A DNA stretch of 27,601 nt, taken from the IMG/VR virus record IMGVR_UViG_3300021960_000397, positions 1-27,601 of that record; one strand, given 5' to 3'. Position numbers and translations under genes: made by a program. Source of the stretch: a virus. The notes beneath the pieces are model-generated. The model was not told the DNA's origin. It saw only the letters and a list, made by a program, of their open reading frames with translations, and searched no databases. Below, piece by piece: positions 1 to 6,199 of this stretch; within the stretch, counting starts at the first letter, position 1, and each line of letters starts with the position of its first letter.

Positions 1-228
1 GTGGGGGACATGGGGGAATTTTGTGGAATGATTATATTTATGTTCCTCTCTATCCTCGAATCCTGAAATACTCAGATTAATTCCTTAAGATTACATTAAG
101 ACTCCCAGTTAGTAGGGGGAGGGGTGACTGAACCTGGCCTGGCTAGACCGATAGCAGGAGATACGAAGTTGGGGAGGTGGGTGCGAACCCCGCCACTTAT
201 TACTGATGATACATATTCGTATACACAT

Positions 229-379
229 ACCTCGCCACACGTATACATTTAGGTGTTCTCTATTCTAGAATGTGAAACATTACCTCCTTTATCAACCCTC
301 TCATGCCGATATACCCTTTAATCCCACTCAGATAGCCCTAATCGTCCTTAACGGGACAATAGACCCTAACCTCGCCACA
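229..379. repeat. 11-bp direct repeat pair, spacing 140 bp
   Basis: The sequence ACCTCGCCACA occurs at 229-239 and again, identically, at 369-379. The second copy abuts the left arm of the inverted repeat that starts at 379. A shorter CGCCAC also occurs at 191-196. An exact 11-mer twice in 500 bp is unlikely by chance, though not impossible. It could be a binding site for a phage or host regulator; no function is shown. Confidence 0.55.
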
Positions 380-425
380 TGCTCTTGAATGCCTTTAAAC
401 CCCCTTACGATGCCCTGAAGAGCAT
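379..425. repeat. 8-bp inverted repeat ATGCTCTT...AAGAGCAT
   Basis: Arms at 379-386 and 418-425 are perfect reverse complements separated by 31 bases. The loop is AT-rich with a C-run and there is no downstream T-run, so it does not look like an intrinsic terminator. It sits about 70 bp upstream of the -35 box of the operon promoter and could be an operator or a loop-forming site. Confidence 0.4.
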
Positions 426-494
426 ATACCTTGATTGGTGTCTATACGCTGTACGCAGTACGCGAGGCTAGATAAAATAAATTGCAGGATTTAC

Positions 495-524
495 TTGACA
501 AATGGGGGTAATGCGGTATATACT
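495..524 (+). promoter_or_regulatory. Sigma-70 promoter of the structural operon
   Basis: A perfect -35 hexamer TTGACA (495-500) is followed after 18 bases by TATACT (519-524), one mismatch from the -10 consensus. TATATA (517-522) is a second option with 16 bases of spacing. The first gene starts about 30 bases downstream. This is the best promoter I can find in the window, and it points into the structural gene cluster. It implies transcription by unmodified host RNA polymerase. I see no T7-type phage promoter repeated in the intergenic gaps. Confidence 0.8.
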
Positions 525-556
525 ATATAAGTAAGAACAAACAACAGGAGATGATT

Positions 557-895
557 ATGTTTGATTGGCCACACAGAACCTATTGCGATACGTTAGAAGA
601 ACAGCGTAAGTTGGTCAGAAGTATAAACATTTTCAATTATAAACGAGTCAAAGCTATTCTGTTATCTCTTATTGAAGAGAACCAAACATACGGAAACAGA
701 ATGGAAGCAGGGCTGTCCTACAAAGAAGACCTAGACGGTTTACACAAGAAACGAAAGAAACTGCGTAAAGAGGTCGATCTTCTGAAGGAACAGGTTAAGA
801 TGCTGAAGGATACAGTAGGGATAGCAGAAGAGAAGGAAGAGCGAGAAATACCTGTTTCTCTCAGACGTATGCTAGACGACGAGGATGAGGACTAA
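557..895 (+). CDS. Small charged coiled-coil protein, first gene of the operon
   Basis: The product is 112 residues of unknown function. The N-terminal half is mixed and mostly helical. Residues about 60-95 are rich in Lys, Glu and Leu with heptad-like spacing, which predicts a coiled coil, and the C-terminus ends in an acidic Asp/Glu tail. I chose the ATG at 557 because AGGAG (546-550) directly abuts the ATG at 551, leaving no spacer, while 557 has a normal 6-base spacer. The stop overlaps the next start as TAATG. It sits right behind the sigma-70 promoter and is co-transcribed with the structural genes. It might be a small packaging or regulatory protein, but I do not recognise it. Confidence 0.75.
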   Translation: MFDWPHRTYCDTLEEQRKLVRSINIFNYKRVKAILLSLIEENQTYGNRMEAGLSYKEDLDGLHKKRKKLRKEVDLLKEQVKMLKDTVGIAEEKEEREIPVSLRRMLDDEDED

Positions 896-1182
896 TGCCT
901 ACCTACGAATATAAATGCGAGAAGTGCGAAGCAGAGTTTGATGTAGTTCTTCGTATGTCTGAGCTAGATGAAGTAGTTGTAGAATGTGAGAATTGTGATA
1001 TACCAGCTATCCGGGAATTCCGGACACCTGCTAACATGAGCATCCCCACTCACATGCAAGCGGCACCCAACATGGATAAGAAAGAGAAAGCTAGGGTTCC
1101 CATAAATATAATTGATGAGTTACCTAACGGCGGTTGCAGGGTAACAAGAATCGGAAAGAAAGGGGATATAGACAATGACTGA
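895..1182 (+). CDS. FmdB-type zinc ribbon protein
   Basis: The product has 95 residues. The opening MPTYEYKCEKC is the hallmark of the FmdB/CxxC_CxxC_SSSS putative regulatory protein family. A single zinc ribbon is formed by Cys8, Cys11, Cys31 and Cys34. After residue 40 the chain becomes variable and polar, unlike the Ser-rich tail of many cellular members. Family members are small zinc proteins of unclear role, sometimes annotated as regulators, and are found in many phages near the terminase. The start overlaps the previous stop (TAATG), and the end overlaps the next gene by 8 bases, so translation is probably coupled. The family assignment is firm; the function in the phage is unknown. 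Confidence 0.85.
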   Translation: MPTYEYKCEKCEAEFDVVLRMSELDEVVVECENCDIPAIREFRTPANMSIPTHMQAAPNMDKKEKARVPINIIDELPNGGCRVTRIGKKGDIDND

Positions 1183-1393
1183 AGATCAAAGAGAGATGTA
1201 TCACAAAGAAGTACAGGCTGACAAAGAGCAGGCGATCCCATCGGCACTAAGACTACAGCAGATGGAGGCTCTAGAGATATATTATAAAGCGGCTCTGGAA
1301 GATGATACAGTTAAGCCCTTCTTGATCAACGTAGCTAAGAAGCTGAACAAGATACTACAGAAGTTAGATGTACCACATAAGGAAGAGAAATGA
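1175..1393 (+). CDS. Hypothetical small helical protein
   Basis: This 72-residue product is highly charged and predicted to be nearly all helix, with a Lys-rich C-terminus. No signal peptide, membrane segment or metal-binding motif is visible. It overlaps the FmdB-type gene at its start by 8 bases and the next gene at its end by ATGA, a pattern typical of coupled translation. The position in a run of small genes ahead of terminase is where phages often keep small terminase-like or packaging-accessory proteins. It lacks a recognisable DNA-binding helix-turn-helix, however, so I do not call it a small terminase. Confidence 0.7.
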   Translation: MTEDQREMYHKEVQADKEQAIPSALRLQQMEALEIYYKAALEDDTVKPFLINVAKKLNKILQKLDVPHKEEK

Positions 1394-1716
1394 AGCAACA
1401 TATCATTGAGGTAAGCAGCAGCGGGGAGTCAGCACATAAGTGTGTAGACAGACGCGGTAATGCAGGAGAAGCTTACCTCATTGTTATTGATATGGAAGCA
1501 GGGCAGGGAGCAGTTACTTTTGAGTTCACCCCCAACGAGGACTGCCCAGAAGAAGATCCTACTATATGGATTGAACATGATGTGCTAAACAATATAACAG
1601 AGTCATGTGCCTCTACTATCAGTGTGCCCTTCCAGGCATTTAGAATATGTGTTAAAGAATACAAATCAGGAACAATCAAAGCTAGGGTAGTTCAGGGAGG
1701 TTACCATGACTATTAA
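1390..1716 (+). CDS. Hypothetical beta-rich protein
   Basis: The product is 108 residues, acidic, with alternating hydrophobic strands (about residues 28-50, 57-75 and 80-103) that suggest a small beta sandwich. It has four cysteines (residues 18, 52, 73 and 87) that are not spaced like a zinc finger. It overlaps the upstream gene by ATGA, and the following small gene starts inside its last codons. Because it precedes three beta-rich virion-type proteins, a particle-associated role (head decoration or neck) is plausible, but this is only context. I do not recognise a family. Confidence 0.65.
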   Translation: MKQHIIEVSSSGESAHKCVDRRGNAGEAYLIVIDMEAGQGAVTFEFTPNEDCPEEDPTIWIEHDVLNNITESCASTISVPFQAFRICVKEYKSGTIKARVVQGGYHDY

Positions 1717-1882
1717 GTTCATACCTTCCAACCAAGGTGTTAAACTGCTGGACAGAGAGAAGCAGGATAAGATGATTATAGACTTACTTAAGTGCACTAT
1801 TAACGGACTCAAGAGAGTTGAGCTACAGCTAGAGAAACTAACAGAAGAAGAGATTGATCCAGACGACGGAGACAAACTATGA
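1706..1882 (+). CDS. 58-residue hypothetical protein, coupled to both neighbours
   Basis: This short gene is easily missed. ATG at 1706 follows GGGAGG (about 1695-1700) at a good distance and lies within the last codons of the preceding gene. The TGA at 1880-1882 overlaps the ATG of the next gene (1879) as ATGA. Residues 1-14 are variable and the rest is helical, with a leucine-patterned segment (about residues 26-47) and an acidic end. Perfect fit into the overlap chain, a good ribosome binding site, and lack of competing coding sequence make it very likely real. Small helical proteins of this kind occur among phage neck and head genes; the role is unknown. Confidence 0.75.
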   Translation: MTIKFIPSNQGVKLLDREKQDKMIIDLLKCTINGLKRVELQLEKLTEEEIDPDDGDKL

Positions 1883-2463
1883 GTATGATTATATCAGATG
1901 GTACGGGGTCTGGGAACACCACCAAGGTCAGTGGTAACAGGGTCTTTTCACATGCAATCACAGAAGCAGAGCCTATTCACTCTACAGAAAGGGGAGATGC
2001 TTACAACTTCAATACCGGTAACATCGGATTGACAACTGCTTCAGCCTCTAGTGTCATGTATATACAGAACAACGAAACACAAGACTTAATCGTCGAAGCT
2101 ATCGCGTGTGGTGTAGATTCTGCGGGAACTACCAACAATCTAACGACTGTTACTGTTATCCGCAACCCAACATCGGTTGACTATTCGACAGCAGTAGACA
2201 TGAACGCTAACAGGAACTTCGGTTCATCTAAGACGATATCAGCGGATGTTTATAAAGGGGCTGAGGGTTCTACAACGACTGGTGGTAATAGTATTATCCA
2301 GTTCTATATGGGTGCTGGTACTCGGTTGTTTGCTCCTATTAACTTGTTGTTGCCACGGGGTTCTAGTATGGCTATTGAGATGGACACCAACACAACGTCT
2401 GGAACTACTAATGTATACGCTGCGATGGTAACTTACCTTAAAGACCCTAACCTACAGGACTAA
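1879..2463 (+). CDS. Beta-rich virion-type protein, paralogue 1 of a tandem family
   Basis: The product has 194 residues rich in Thr, Ser, Asn and Gly, with an N-terminal signature of the form MS-II-DG-GTG followed by a basic/hydrophobic pair. There is no signal peptide or membrane segment. It shares several blocks with the next gene: the N-terminal signature, a strand with the pattern hydrophobic-Tyr-Ile/Leu-Gln/Lys-Asn, a block NR-x-(F/L)-GSS, and a C-terminal block (L/M)-x-(R/K)-(P/x)-G-(S/Q)-x-MA. Composition and predicted all-beta fold suit a virion surface protein such as a head fibre or decoration protein. It lies upstream of terminase within the structural operon. The exact role is unknown. 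Confidence 0.7.
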   Translation: MSMIISDGTGSGNTTKVSGNRVFSHAITEAEPIHSTERGDAYNFNTGNIGLTTASASSVMYIQNNETQDLIVEAIACGVDSAGTTNNLTTVTVIRNPTSVDYSTAVDMNANRNFGSSKTISADVYKGAEGSTTTGGNSIIQFYMGAGTRLFAPINLLLPRGSSMAIEMDTNTTSGTTNVYAAMVTYLKDPNLQD

Positions 2464-2468
2464 TCACT

Positions 2469-3029
2469 ATGAGTATAATTAAAGATGGCTCTGGTACAGG
2501 ACGCACTTTAAGAGTCAATGAAGAGAACAGAGCTGATGTAGAGGCTATCTCTAGGCCCATTGAGCAACACATTAATGAACTATATGAGAAGTACTTCTCT
2601 CTTCCATTCGATGCTATTGATCCAGTGGGTGCTGACGACTACTTCTTCTACCTAAAGAACACAGGCACAAAGAATTTACATATAACAGATCTCCGTGCCC
2701 GCTCTACCGTTGCAGGTACAATTGAATGGCACGGCGTTACTGGTACTCCTTCGTTTACTTCTGATACGGACATTACACCCGTAAACAGGACATTGGGTAG
2801 TTCACAAACACTCATAGCTACAGCAAAGACCGATACAAATACTACAGGACTTACAAGTACCGGTGTTCTATTTTACCAACGACTAGATACTGCCAATGAA
2901 GGTGAACATATAAGGACATCCGGACATATCATCATGAAGCCGGGTCAGGCAATGGCATTGTCCTGGGATACAGCAACGGGTGCGCTCAGTGGTGTATTAA
3001 GTGTTTACGAGGATCAAGGGGTTACTTAA
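2469..3029 (+). CDS. Beta-rich virion-type protein, paralogue 2 of a tandem family
   Basis: The product has 186 residues with the same architecture as its upstream neighbour: N-terminal MSIIKDGSGTGRT, an inserted helical stretch (about residues 20-45), then an all-beta Thr/Ser/Gly-rich body and the conserved NRTLGSS and C-terminal PGQAMALSWDT blocks. The insertion near residues 25-45 distinguishes it from paralogue 1. The stop is directly followed by the ATG of the next gene. Paralogy with 1879-2463 is visible by eye; function as a virion surface or fibre component is inferred from composition and location only. Confidence 0.7.
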   Translation: MSIIKDGSGTGRTLRVNEENRADVEAISRPIEQHINELYEKYFSLPFDAIDPVGADDYFFYLKNTGTKNLHITDLRARSTVAGTIEWHGVTGTPSFTSDTDITPVNRTLGSSQTLIATAKTDTNTTGLTSTGVLFYQRLDTANEGEHIRTSGHIIMKPGQAMALSWDTATGALSGVLSVYEDQGVT

Positions 3030-3467
3030 ATGAGTATAGATGCGAGGATTGTAGATTCCAAGACAGGCAAAGCAGCAGCTATAGTTGGTGGTAATGCACT
3101 TGCTGTCAATCCTCCTCATCCTTCTTTGTCCTTCAATGCTACCTTGGGAACAGATGACACAGTAGTTAACGTTGTACCGGCTAAGGCTGACCATGTGTTC
3201 TGTCTAACCAGTTTGCTGCTTACCGGGAATAAGAGTATCAACACCAATGTAGATGCTGTAGTTCAGATATACGTAGCATCAAGTGAGACAACGGCAGCTG
3301 CTGATGCAGACGTACCCTTAATTTCAGTTCCAGTAGCACAAAGCTCTTCAAGAGATATCACAGGTATCTTACTTGAGACCACAATAGGTAAGTGGATTAA
3401 TGCTGTAACCTCTGATGATGATGTATTTGTTACTGTTCTTGGTTACTATATAAAGGTGGAAGGATAA
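3030..3467 (+). CDS. Beta-rich virion-type protein, probable third member of the family
   Basis: The product has 145 residues. It starts MSIDARIVDSKTGKAA, which resembles the first residues of the two upstream paralogues, and continues with a beta-rich body. The segment LTSLLLTGNKS and the later strand pattern loosely match their middle blocks, but the C-terminal MA block is missing. It is therefore a shorter or more diverged relative, or an unrelated protein with a similar fold. It begins immediately after the preceding stop, and its TAA overlaps the next start as TAATG. A role in the virion is inferred from the operon position. Confidence 0.65.
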   Translation: MSIDARIVDSKTGKAAAIVGGNALAVNPPHPSLSFNATLGTDDTVVNVVPAKADHVFCLTSLLLTGNKSINTNVDAVVQIYVASSETTAAADADVPLISVPVAQSSSRDITGILLETTIGKWINAVTSDDDVFVTVLGYYIKVEG

Positions 3468-3622
3468 TGAAGCACTGGCTACATACATTGAGAAAGAGAA
3501 TAGATGAGCGGTGGTTGTATACACGTAAAGTAGCTTACACAACAATGGTGGTATATATAGTATGGCAACTAATGATCCTGTTACAGTCCCATATAACTTT
3601 ACTCCTCGCGGGTATCAGTTAG
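3467..3622 (+). CDS. 51-residue membrane protein overlapping the terminase start
   Basis: An ATG at 3467 overlaps the preceding stop (TAATG). The frame runs to TAG at 3620-3622, crossing 61 bases of the terminase gene in another frame. The N-terminus is strongly basic (residues 2-21 carry eight Lys/Arg), followed by a hydrophobic helix from about residue 22 to the end, the layout of a single-pass inner membrane protein with a cytoplasmic N-terminus. Without this gene there would be a 94-base gap in an otherwise gapless operon. Small basic-plus-TM proteins at this position are, to my recollection, seen in other podophages, but I cannot name a family. Function unknown. Confidence 0.6.
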   Translation: MKHWLHTLRKRIDERWLYTRKVAYTTMVVYIVWQLMILLQSHITLLLAGIS

Positions 3623-4944
3623 AGCTGTTCCAAGCAATGGACGGTATTCAAGGTCAGCCAGGTACGGGGAAGAGCAGAGCTGCCTTAAGATGGCACCGCC
3701 GGGCTGGTAAAGATAAGTGTTGCTTCTGCTACCTAATCAAGCAAGCAGCACAAGTAGCAGGTAACTACTTCTACGTGTTCCCTACTAAGACAATGGCAAG
3801 ACAAGCATTATGGGAGAATGTGGATAGCAGCGGATTCAAGCTGTTAGACCATGTGCCCCCTCAGATAATCAAAAGGAAATCTAATCAAGAGATGTTGATG
3901 GAGCTGGTTAATGGCTCTACCATCCGTGTTTTAGGTTACGATAAAGACCCTGATAGTATTCGGGGTATCGCATGTAAGGGAGTGGTGTTCTCAGAGTTTG
4001 CTTTCTCCGACCCCGAATCTTACAAGACGATGATCCCTGCATTGAGGGAATCCGAGGGTTGGGCTATCTTCAACTCAACGCCGAACGGACGTAACCACTT
4101 TTATGATATGTGGAAGAACATTGTAGACTCACCTCGGTGGTTCTGCTCAATGCTACAGACTTACTGGCCTGATCAACCTGGTTACAGTGGTCTTATTAAG
4201 AAAGAGTTATTTAGTGAGATAATGGAAGAGGAAGGACTCACCGACGAGGATGTGGAACGTGAGTACGGAGTATCCTTTAACTCAGGGATGAAGGGGAGCT
4301 ACTATGCTGATTTTATCCAGGATGCGCTGAACACGGGTAGGATAGCTCCCTACCTATATGATGATCAACTGCCTGTTAATACTTACTGGGATATTGGTAT
4401 CGATGATACTGATGCTTGCTGGTTCGGACAGACGGTTGGTAATGCAATACACTTCATTGATTACTATGAAGAGACAGGGCAGGGCACGAATGACATAGCC
4501 CGTATGCTACTTAACAAAGGGTATGAGTATAGAACACACTACTTACCTCATGATGCTGGTCACCGTAAGAAAGCTAAAGAGGTGGTTACTACAGCAGGTG
4601 AGCTTGAAGATTCTTTAAAGGACTTTAAGGTAGGCGGTAGAGTAGATGTGCTGTCTCGTACAACTAGCGTACAAGCAAGCATAACAGCTGTTCGTAAGAG
4701 GTTCCCAGTATACAAGTTTGATTCAATTACTTGTAAGGAAGGGATCAATCATCTTGAACTGTACCATAAAGCATATGACAAGAGGCGTAAGATATTCCTC
4801 CAACAGCCGATGCATGATGAACACTCACATGCTGCTGATGCTTTCAGGATGGAAACAGAGAGCATGGACAATCGTAACGATAGCTTCTTCAAGATGAACA
4901 ACATATCAGTCAAGAGGGACTATGATGCTTTTGATGATTGGTAA
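3562..4944 (+). CDS. terL: Terminase large subunit (DNA packaging ATPase-nuclease)
   Basis: The 460-residue product powers DNA translocation into the prohead and cuts concatemers. The N-terminal ATPase has FTPRGYQLELF (residues 13-23), the family's P-loop-type segment WHRRAGKD (44-51), Walker B VVFSE (141-145) and the coupling motif STPNG (172-176). The C-terminal RNase H-like nuclease shows its acidic residues in WDIG (Asp277), PHD (Asp331) and HAADAFR (Asp426). Length is normal for this terminase type. Oddly, a second, canonical Walker A match, GQPGTGKS (31-38), lies just before the family P-loop. ATG 3562 is the only workable start, since an in-frame TAA lies at 3526, though its ribosome binding site is weak and it may depend on coupling to the overlapping small gene. 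No small terminase is recognised nearby. Confidence 0.95.
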   Translation: MATNDPVTVPYNFTPRGYQLELFQAMDGIQGQPGTGKSRAALRWHRRAGKDKCCFCYLIKQAAQVAGNYFYVFPTKTMARQALWENVDSSGFKLLDHVPPQIIKRKSNQEMLMELVNGSTIRVLGYDKDPDSIRGIACKGVVFSEFAFSDPESYKTMIPALRESEGWAIFNSTPNGRNHFYDMWKNIVDSPRWFCSMLQTYWPDQPGYSGLIKKELFSEIMEEEGLTDEDVEREYGVSFNSGMKGSYYADFIQDALNTGRIAPYLYDDQLPVNTYWDIGIDDTDACWFGQTVGNAIHFIDYYEETGQGTNDIARMLLNKGYEYRTHYLPHDAGHRKKAKEVVTTAGELEDSLKDFKVGGRVDVLSRTTSVQASITAVRKRFPVYKFDSITCKEGINHLELYHKAYDKRRKIFLQQPMHDEHSHAADAFRMETESMDNRNDSFFKMNNISVKRDYDAFDDW

Positions 4945-5098
4945 TATAGTGATGGCCTTCCTACTGTTCCTAGTGGTCCTGGTAGGAGGGTGTTATGTTT
5001 GTACATATGAGAAAGCCCCTCTAGGGGAAAGATTACAAGTACTCGGAGTGGGGTTAGGTATATGTCTAGGAATCGCTCTTCTGCTTATTACATGGTAA
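4922..5098 (+). CDS. Small two-TM membrane protein overlapping terminase end
   Basis: This 58-codon frame begins in the last codons of terminase (ATGs at 4922, 4925, 4934 and 4952 are all possible). AAGAGGG at 4912-4918 fits the ATG at 4925 best. The frame ends with TAA at 5096-5098, inside the next gene. Two hydrophobic helices are visible, about residues 4-26 and 38-57, separated by a short charged loop with Glu, Lys and Arg. It fills what would be a 117-base gap. It might be a holin-like or membrane accessory protein; its place between terminase and portal is not the usual lysis site. Function unknown. Confidence 0.55.
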   Translation: MMLLMIGNIVMAFLLFLVVLVGGCYVCTYEKAPLGERLQVLGVGLGICLGIALLLITW

Positions 5099-5325
5099 AG
5101 TTCATAGCCGCTGTTCATTTGATGGTGATCTTCGGAAACACAGCAGCCATACCATGCTTGATATACTACCAGCCATTCTATATATGGCTACCAATTATAA
5201 CGTTCTTAGTCAATCCAATGGTAGGCGGTTCCTACTGTTTAATGAATAGACTAGAGAATCACTACAGAGCTAAGGCTAATATGCCTTTCATAACTGATAG
5301 ATTAACAGAACTATTTAGGAGATAA
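5062..5325 (+). CDS. Small membrane protein, two hydrophobic segments
   Basis: The product has 87 residues if it starts at 5062, or 77 if it starts at the ATG at 5092, which overlaps the previous stop as ATGGTAA. Neither has a strong ribosome binding site; GGAGTGGGG lies 8-16 bases before 5062. Hydrophobic segments cover about residues 12-34 and 40-60, followed by a polar, basic tail rich in Arg and Asn. There is no signal-peptidase site. It is followed by GGAGATAACC and the next gene after 2 bases. Conserved-looking Pro and aromatic residues between the segments suggest a folded membrane hairpin. I do not recognise the family, and the role is unknown. Confidence 0.65.
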   Translation: MSRNRSSAYYMVKFIAAVHLMVIFGNTAAIPCLIYYQPFYIWLPIITFLVNPMVGGSYCLMNRLENHYRAKANMPFITDRLTELFRR

Positions 5326-5327
5326 CC

Positions 5328-5639
5328 ATGGGCGCAGCAGTCGTACCGATCATAGCAAGTGTAGCAGGTAGCGTGCTGTCTAGTGCGTTAGCTCCTAGCA
5401 AACCATCTGCACCAGCAGCAATTCAACAAGCTATTCCTCAAGCAGCACCTGAGCCAGAAGCCCCTGAGCCAGTAGTATCTAAGGCAGAAGATTTAGGAGA
5501 AGAGCCAGTAGTTGATACTGAAGCCGCCAGAGTTCGTGCAGCTAAGAGACGTAAGTCAGCAGAAGACAGACGCTTGTTTGCTTTAGGTGAAGATAACGAC
5601 GAGACAGTGATACTGACGAAGAGCTTATTAGGAGAGTAA
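5328..5639 (+). CDS. Ala/Pro-rich protein with C-terminal LLG tail, member 1 of trio
   Basis: The product has 103 residues. Residues 1-22 form a small-residue hydrophobic helix (Gly, Ala, Val, Ser), residues 23-65 are an Ala/Pro/Glu-rich, probably disordered linker, and residues 70-103 are basic then end ...VILTKSLLGE. The basic patch plus short hydrophobic Gly-containing end recurs in the next two genes. Proteins of this general form lie just upstream of portal genes in many podophages and may be minor virion components; the role is unproven. The gene follows a clear GGAG and starts 2 bases after its neighbour. Confidence 0.7.
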   Translation: MGAAVVPIIASVAGSVLSSALAPSKPSAPAAIQQAIPQAAPEPEAPEPVVSKAEDLGEEPVVDTEAARVRAAKRRKSAEDRRLFALGEDNDETVILTKSLLGE

Positions 5640-5640
5640 C

Positions 5641-6198
5641 ATGGGTGCACCAGGACCATTAGTAGGAAACAGTGATTCTGCCGACCTTCCAAGTGTTAGT
5701 CCAGAGGCAGCTAGTGCAGTATCAGAGTTAGAGCAGTTGTTCAATCGAACAGAGACGGTGAACATAGGAACTGCAAGAGAAGAGAATATTGTAACTAGAA
5801 AGATTCAGTTTGGACAACAGAACCTTGGCGGTGGTAAGTTTGCATTACACGGACCAGGTGCTTCACGTATTAATGAGATAGCTGAGAGATTTGGAACTAC
5901 AGGTCTTGAAGCTCTTAGTCAGTTTAGAGCGGACTTAACTCCAGGTACTAATACAACTATTAGATTACGTAACCTTCTTAGCCCAGGTGATCAAGCTAGG
6001 GCAGACAGAGAGAGTCCTCAAGTATCTACTAAGGTTAGTACTGTTGAGGAAGCAAACAGAGCAGCTGGAGTAGGTGGACAAAGAGCAGCAAGTAAAACAA
6101 GTGTAGCACCTACATCACAGCGCAGACGAGGCGCAACTAAACAACGAACTCTTATATCATTAGATGATGAGAGCAAATCAACCATACTAGGAGGTTAG
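5641..6198 (+). CDS. Hypothetical protein with C-terminal SLDD-TILGG tail, member 2 of trio
   Basis: The product has 185 residues. It starts MGAPGP. A central part (about residues 22-112) looks folded, with an alternating polar pattern and a GGG-containing loop. Residues 115-160 are a polar, likely disordered linker. The C-terminus carries RRR, then TLISLDD and finally STILGG, nearly the same ending as the following gene. AGGAG lies just upstream, inside the end of the preceding gene. It is presumably a virion or assembly protein of the portal region; I know no family for it with certainty. Confidence 0.7.
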   Translation: MGAPGPLVGNSDSADLPSVSPEAASAVSELEQLFNRTETVNIGTAREENIVTRKIQFGQQNLGGGKFALHGPGASRINEIAERFGTTGLEALSQFRADLTPGTNTTIRLRNLLSPGDQARADRESPQVSTKVSTVEEANRAAGVGGQRAASKTSVAPTSQRRRGATKQRTLISLDDESKSTILGG

Positions 6199-6199
6199 C

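Larger units (their letters stand above)
1..494. other. Non-coding region upstream of the structural operon
   Basis: I see no open reading frame with a ribosome binding site here on either strand. The segment begins with two adjacent TGGGGGA units (2-8 and 11-17). Bases 110-200 are richer in G and C than the flanks and can form small stems: GCTA/TAGC (142-145 with 152-155) and a 6-bp stem GGTGGG/CCCGCC (176-181 with 189-194) closed by a 7-base loop. CGTATACA occurs at 218-225 and 240-247. Further right lie an 11-bp direct repeat and an 8-bp inverted repeat, listed separately. Possible roles are a non-coding RNA, a transcription-unit boundary, or a replication or packaging site. The sequence does not choose between them. 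Confidence 0.6.

Noticed and set aside
176-202. tRNA-like T-arm (stem GTGGG/CCCGC with loop TGCGAAC)
   Set aside because: The loop has G where position 55 is nearly always T, and no matching acceptor 5' strand, D-arm or anticodon arm can be found within 100 bases upstream. It is at most a remnant or an ordinary hairpin.
203-232. Hammerhead ribozyme core (CTGATGA at 203-209)
   Set aside because: A short stem follows (ATAC/GTAT), but the required GAAA after stem II is absent (ACAC instead) and no stem I/III pairing is evident.
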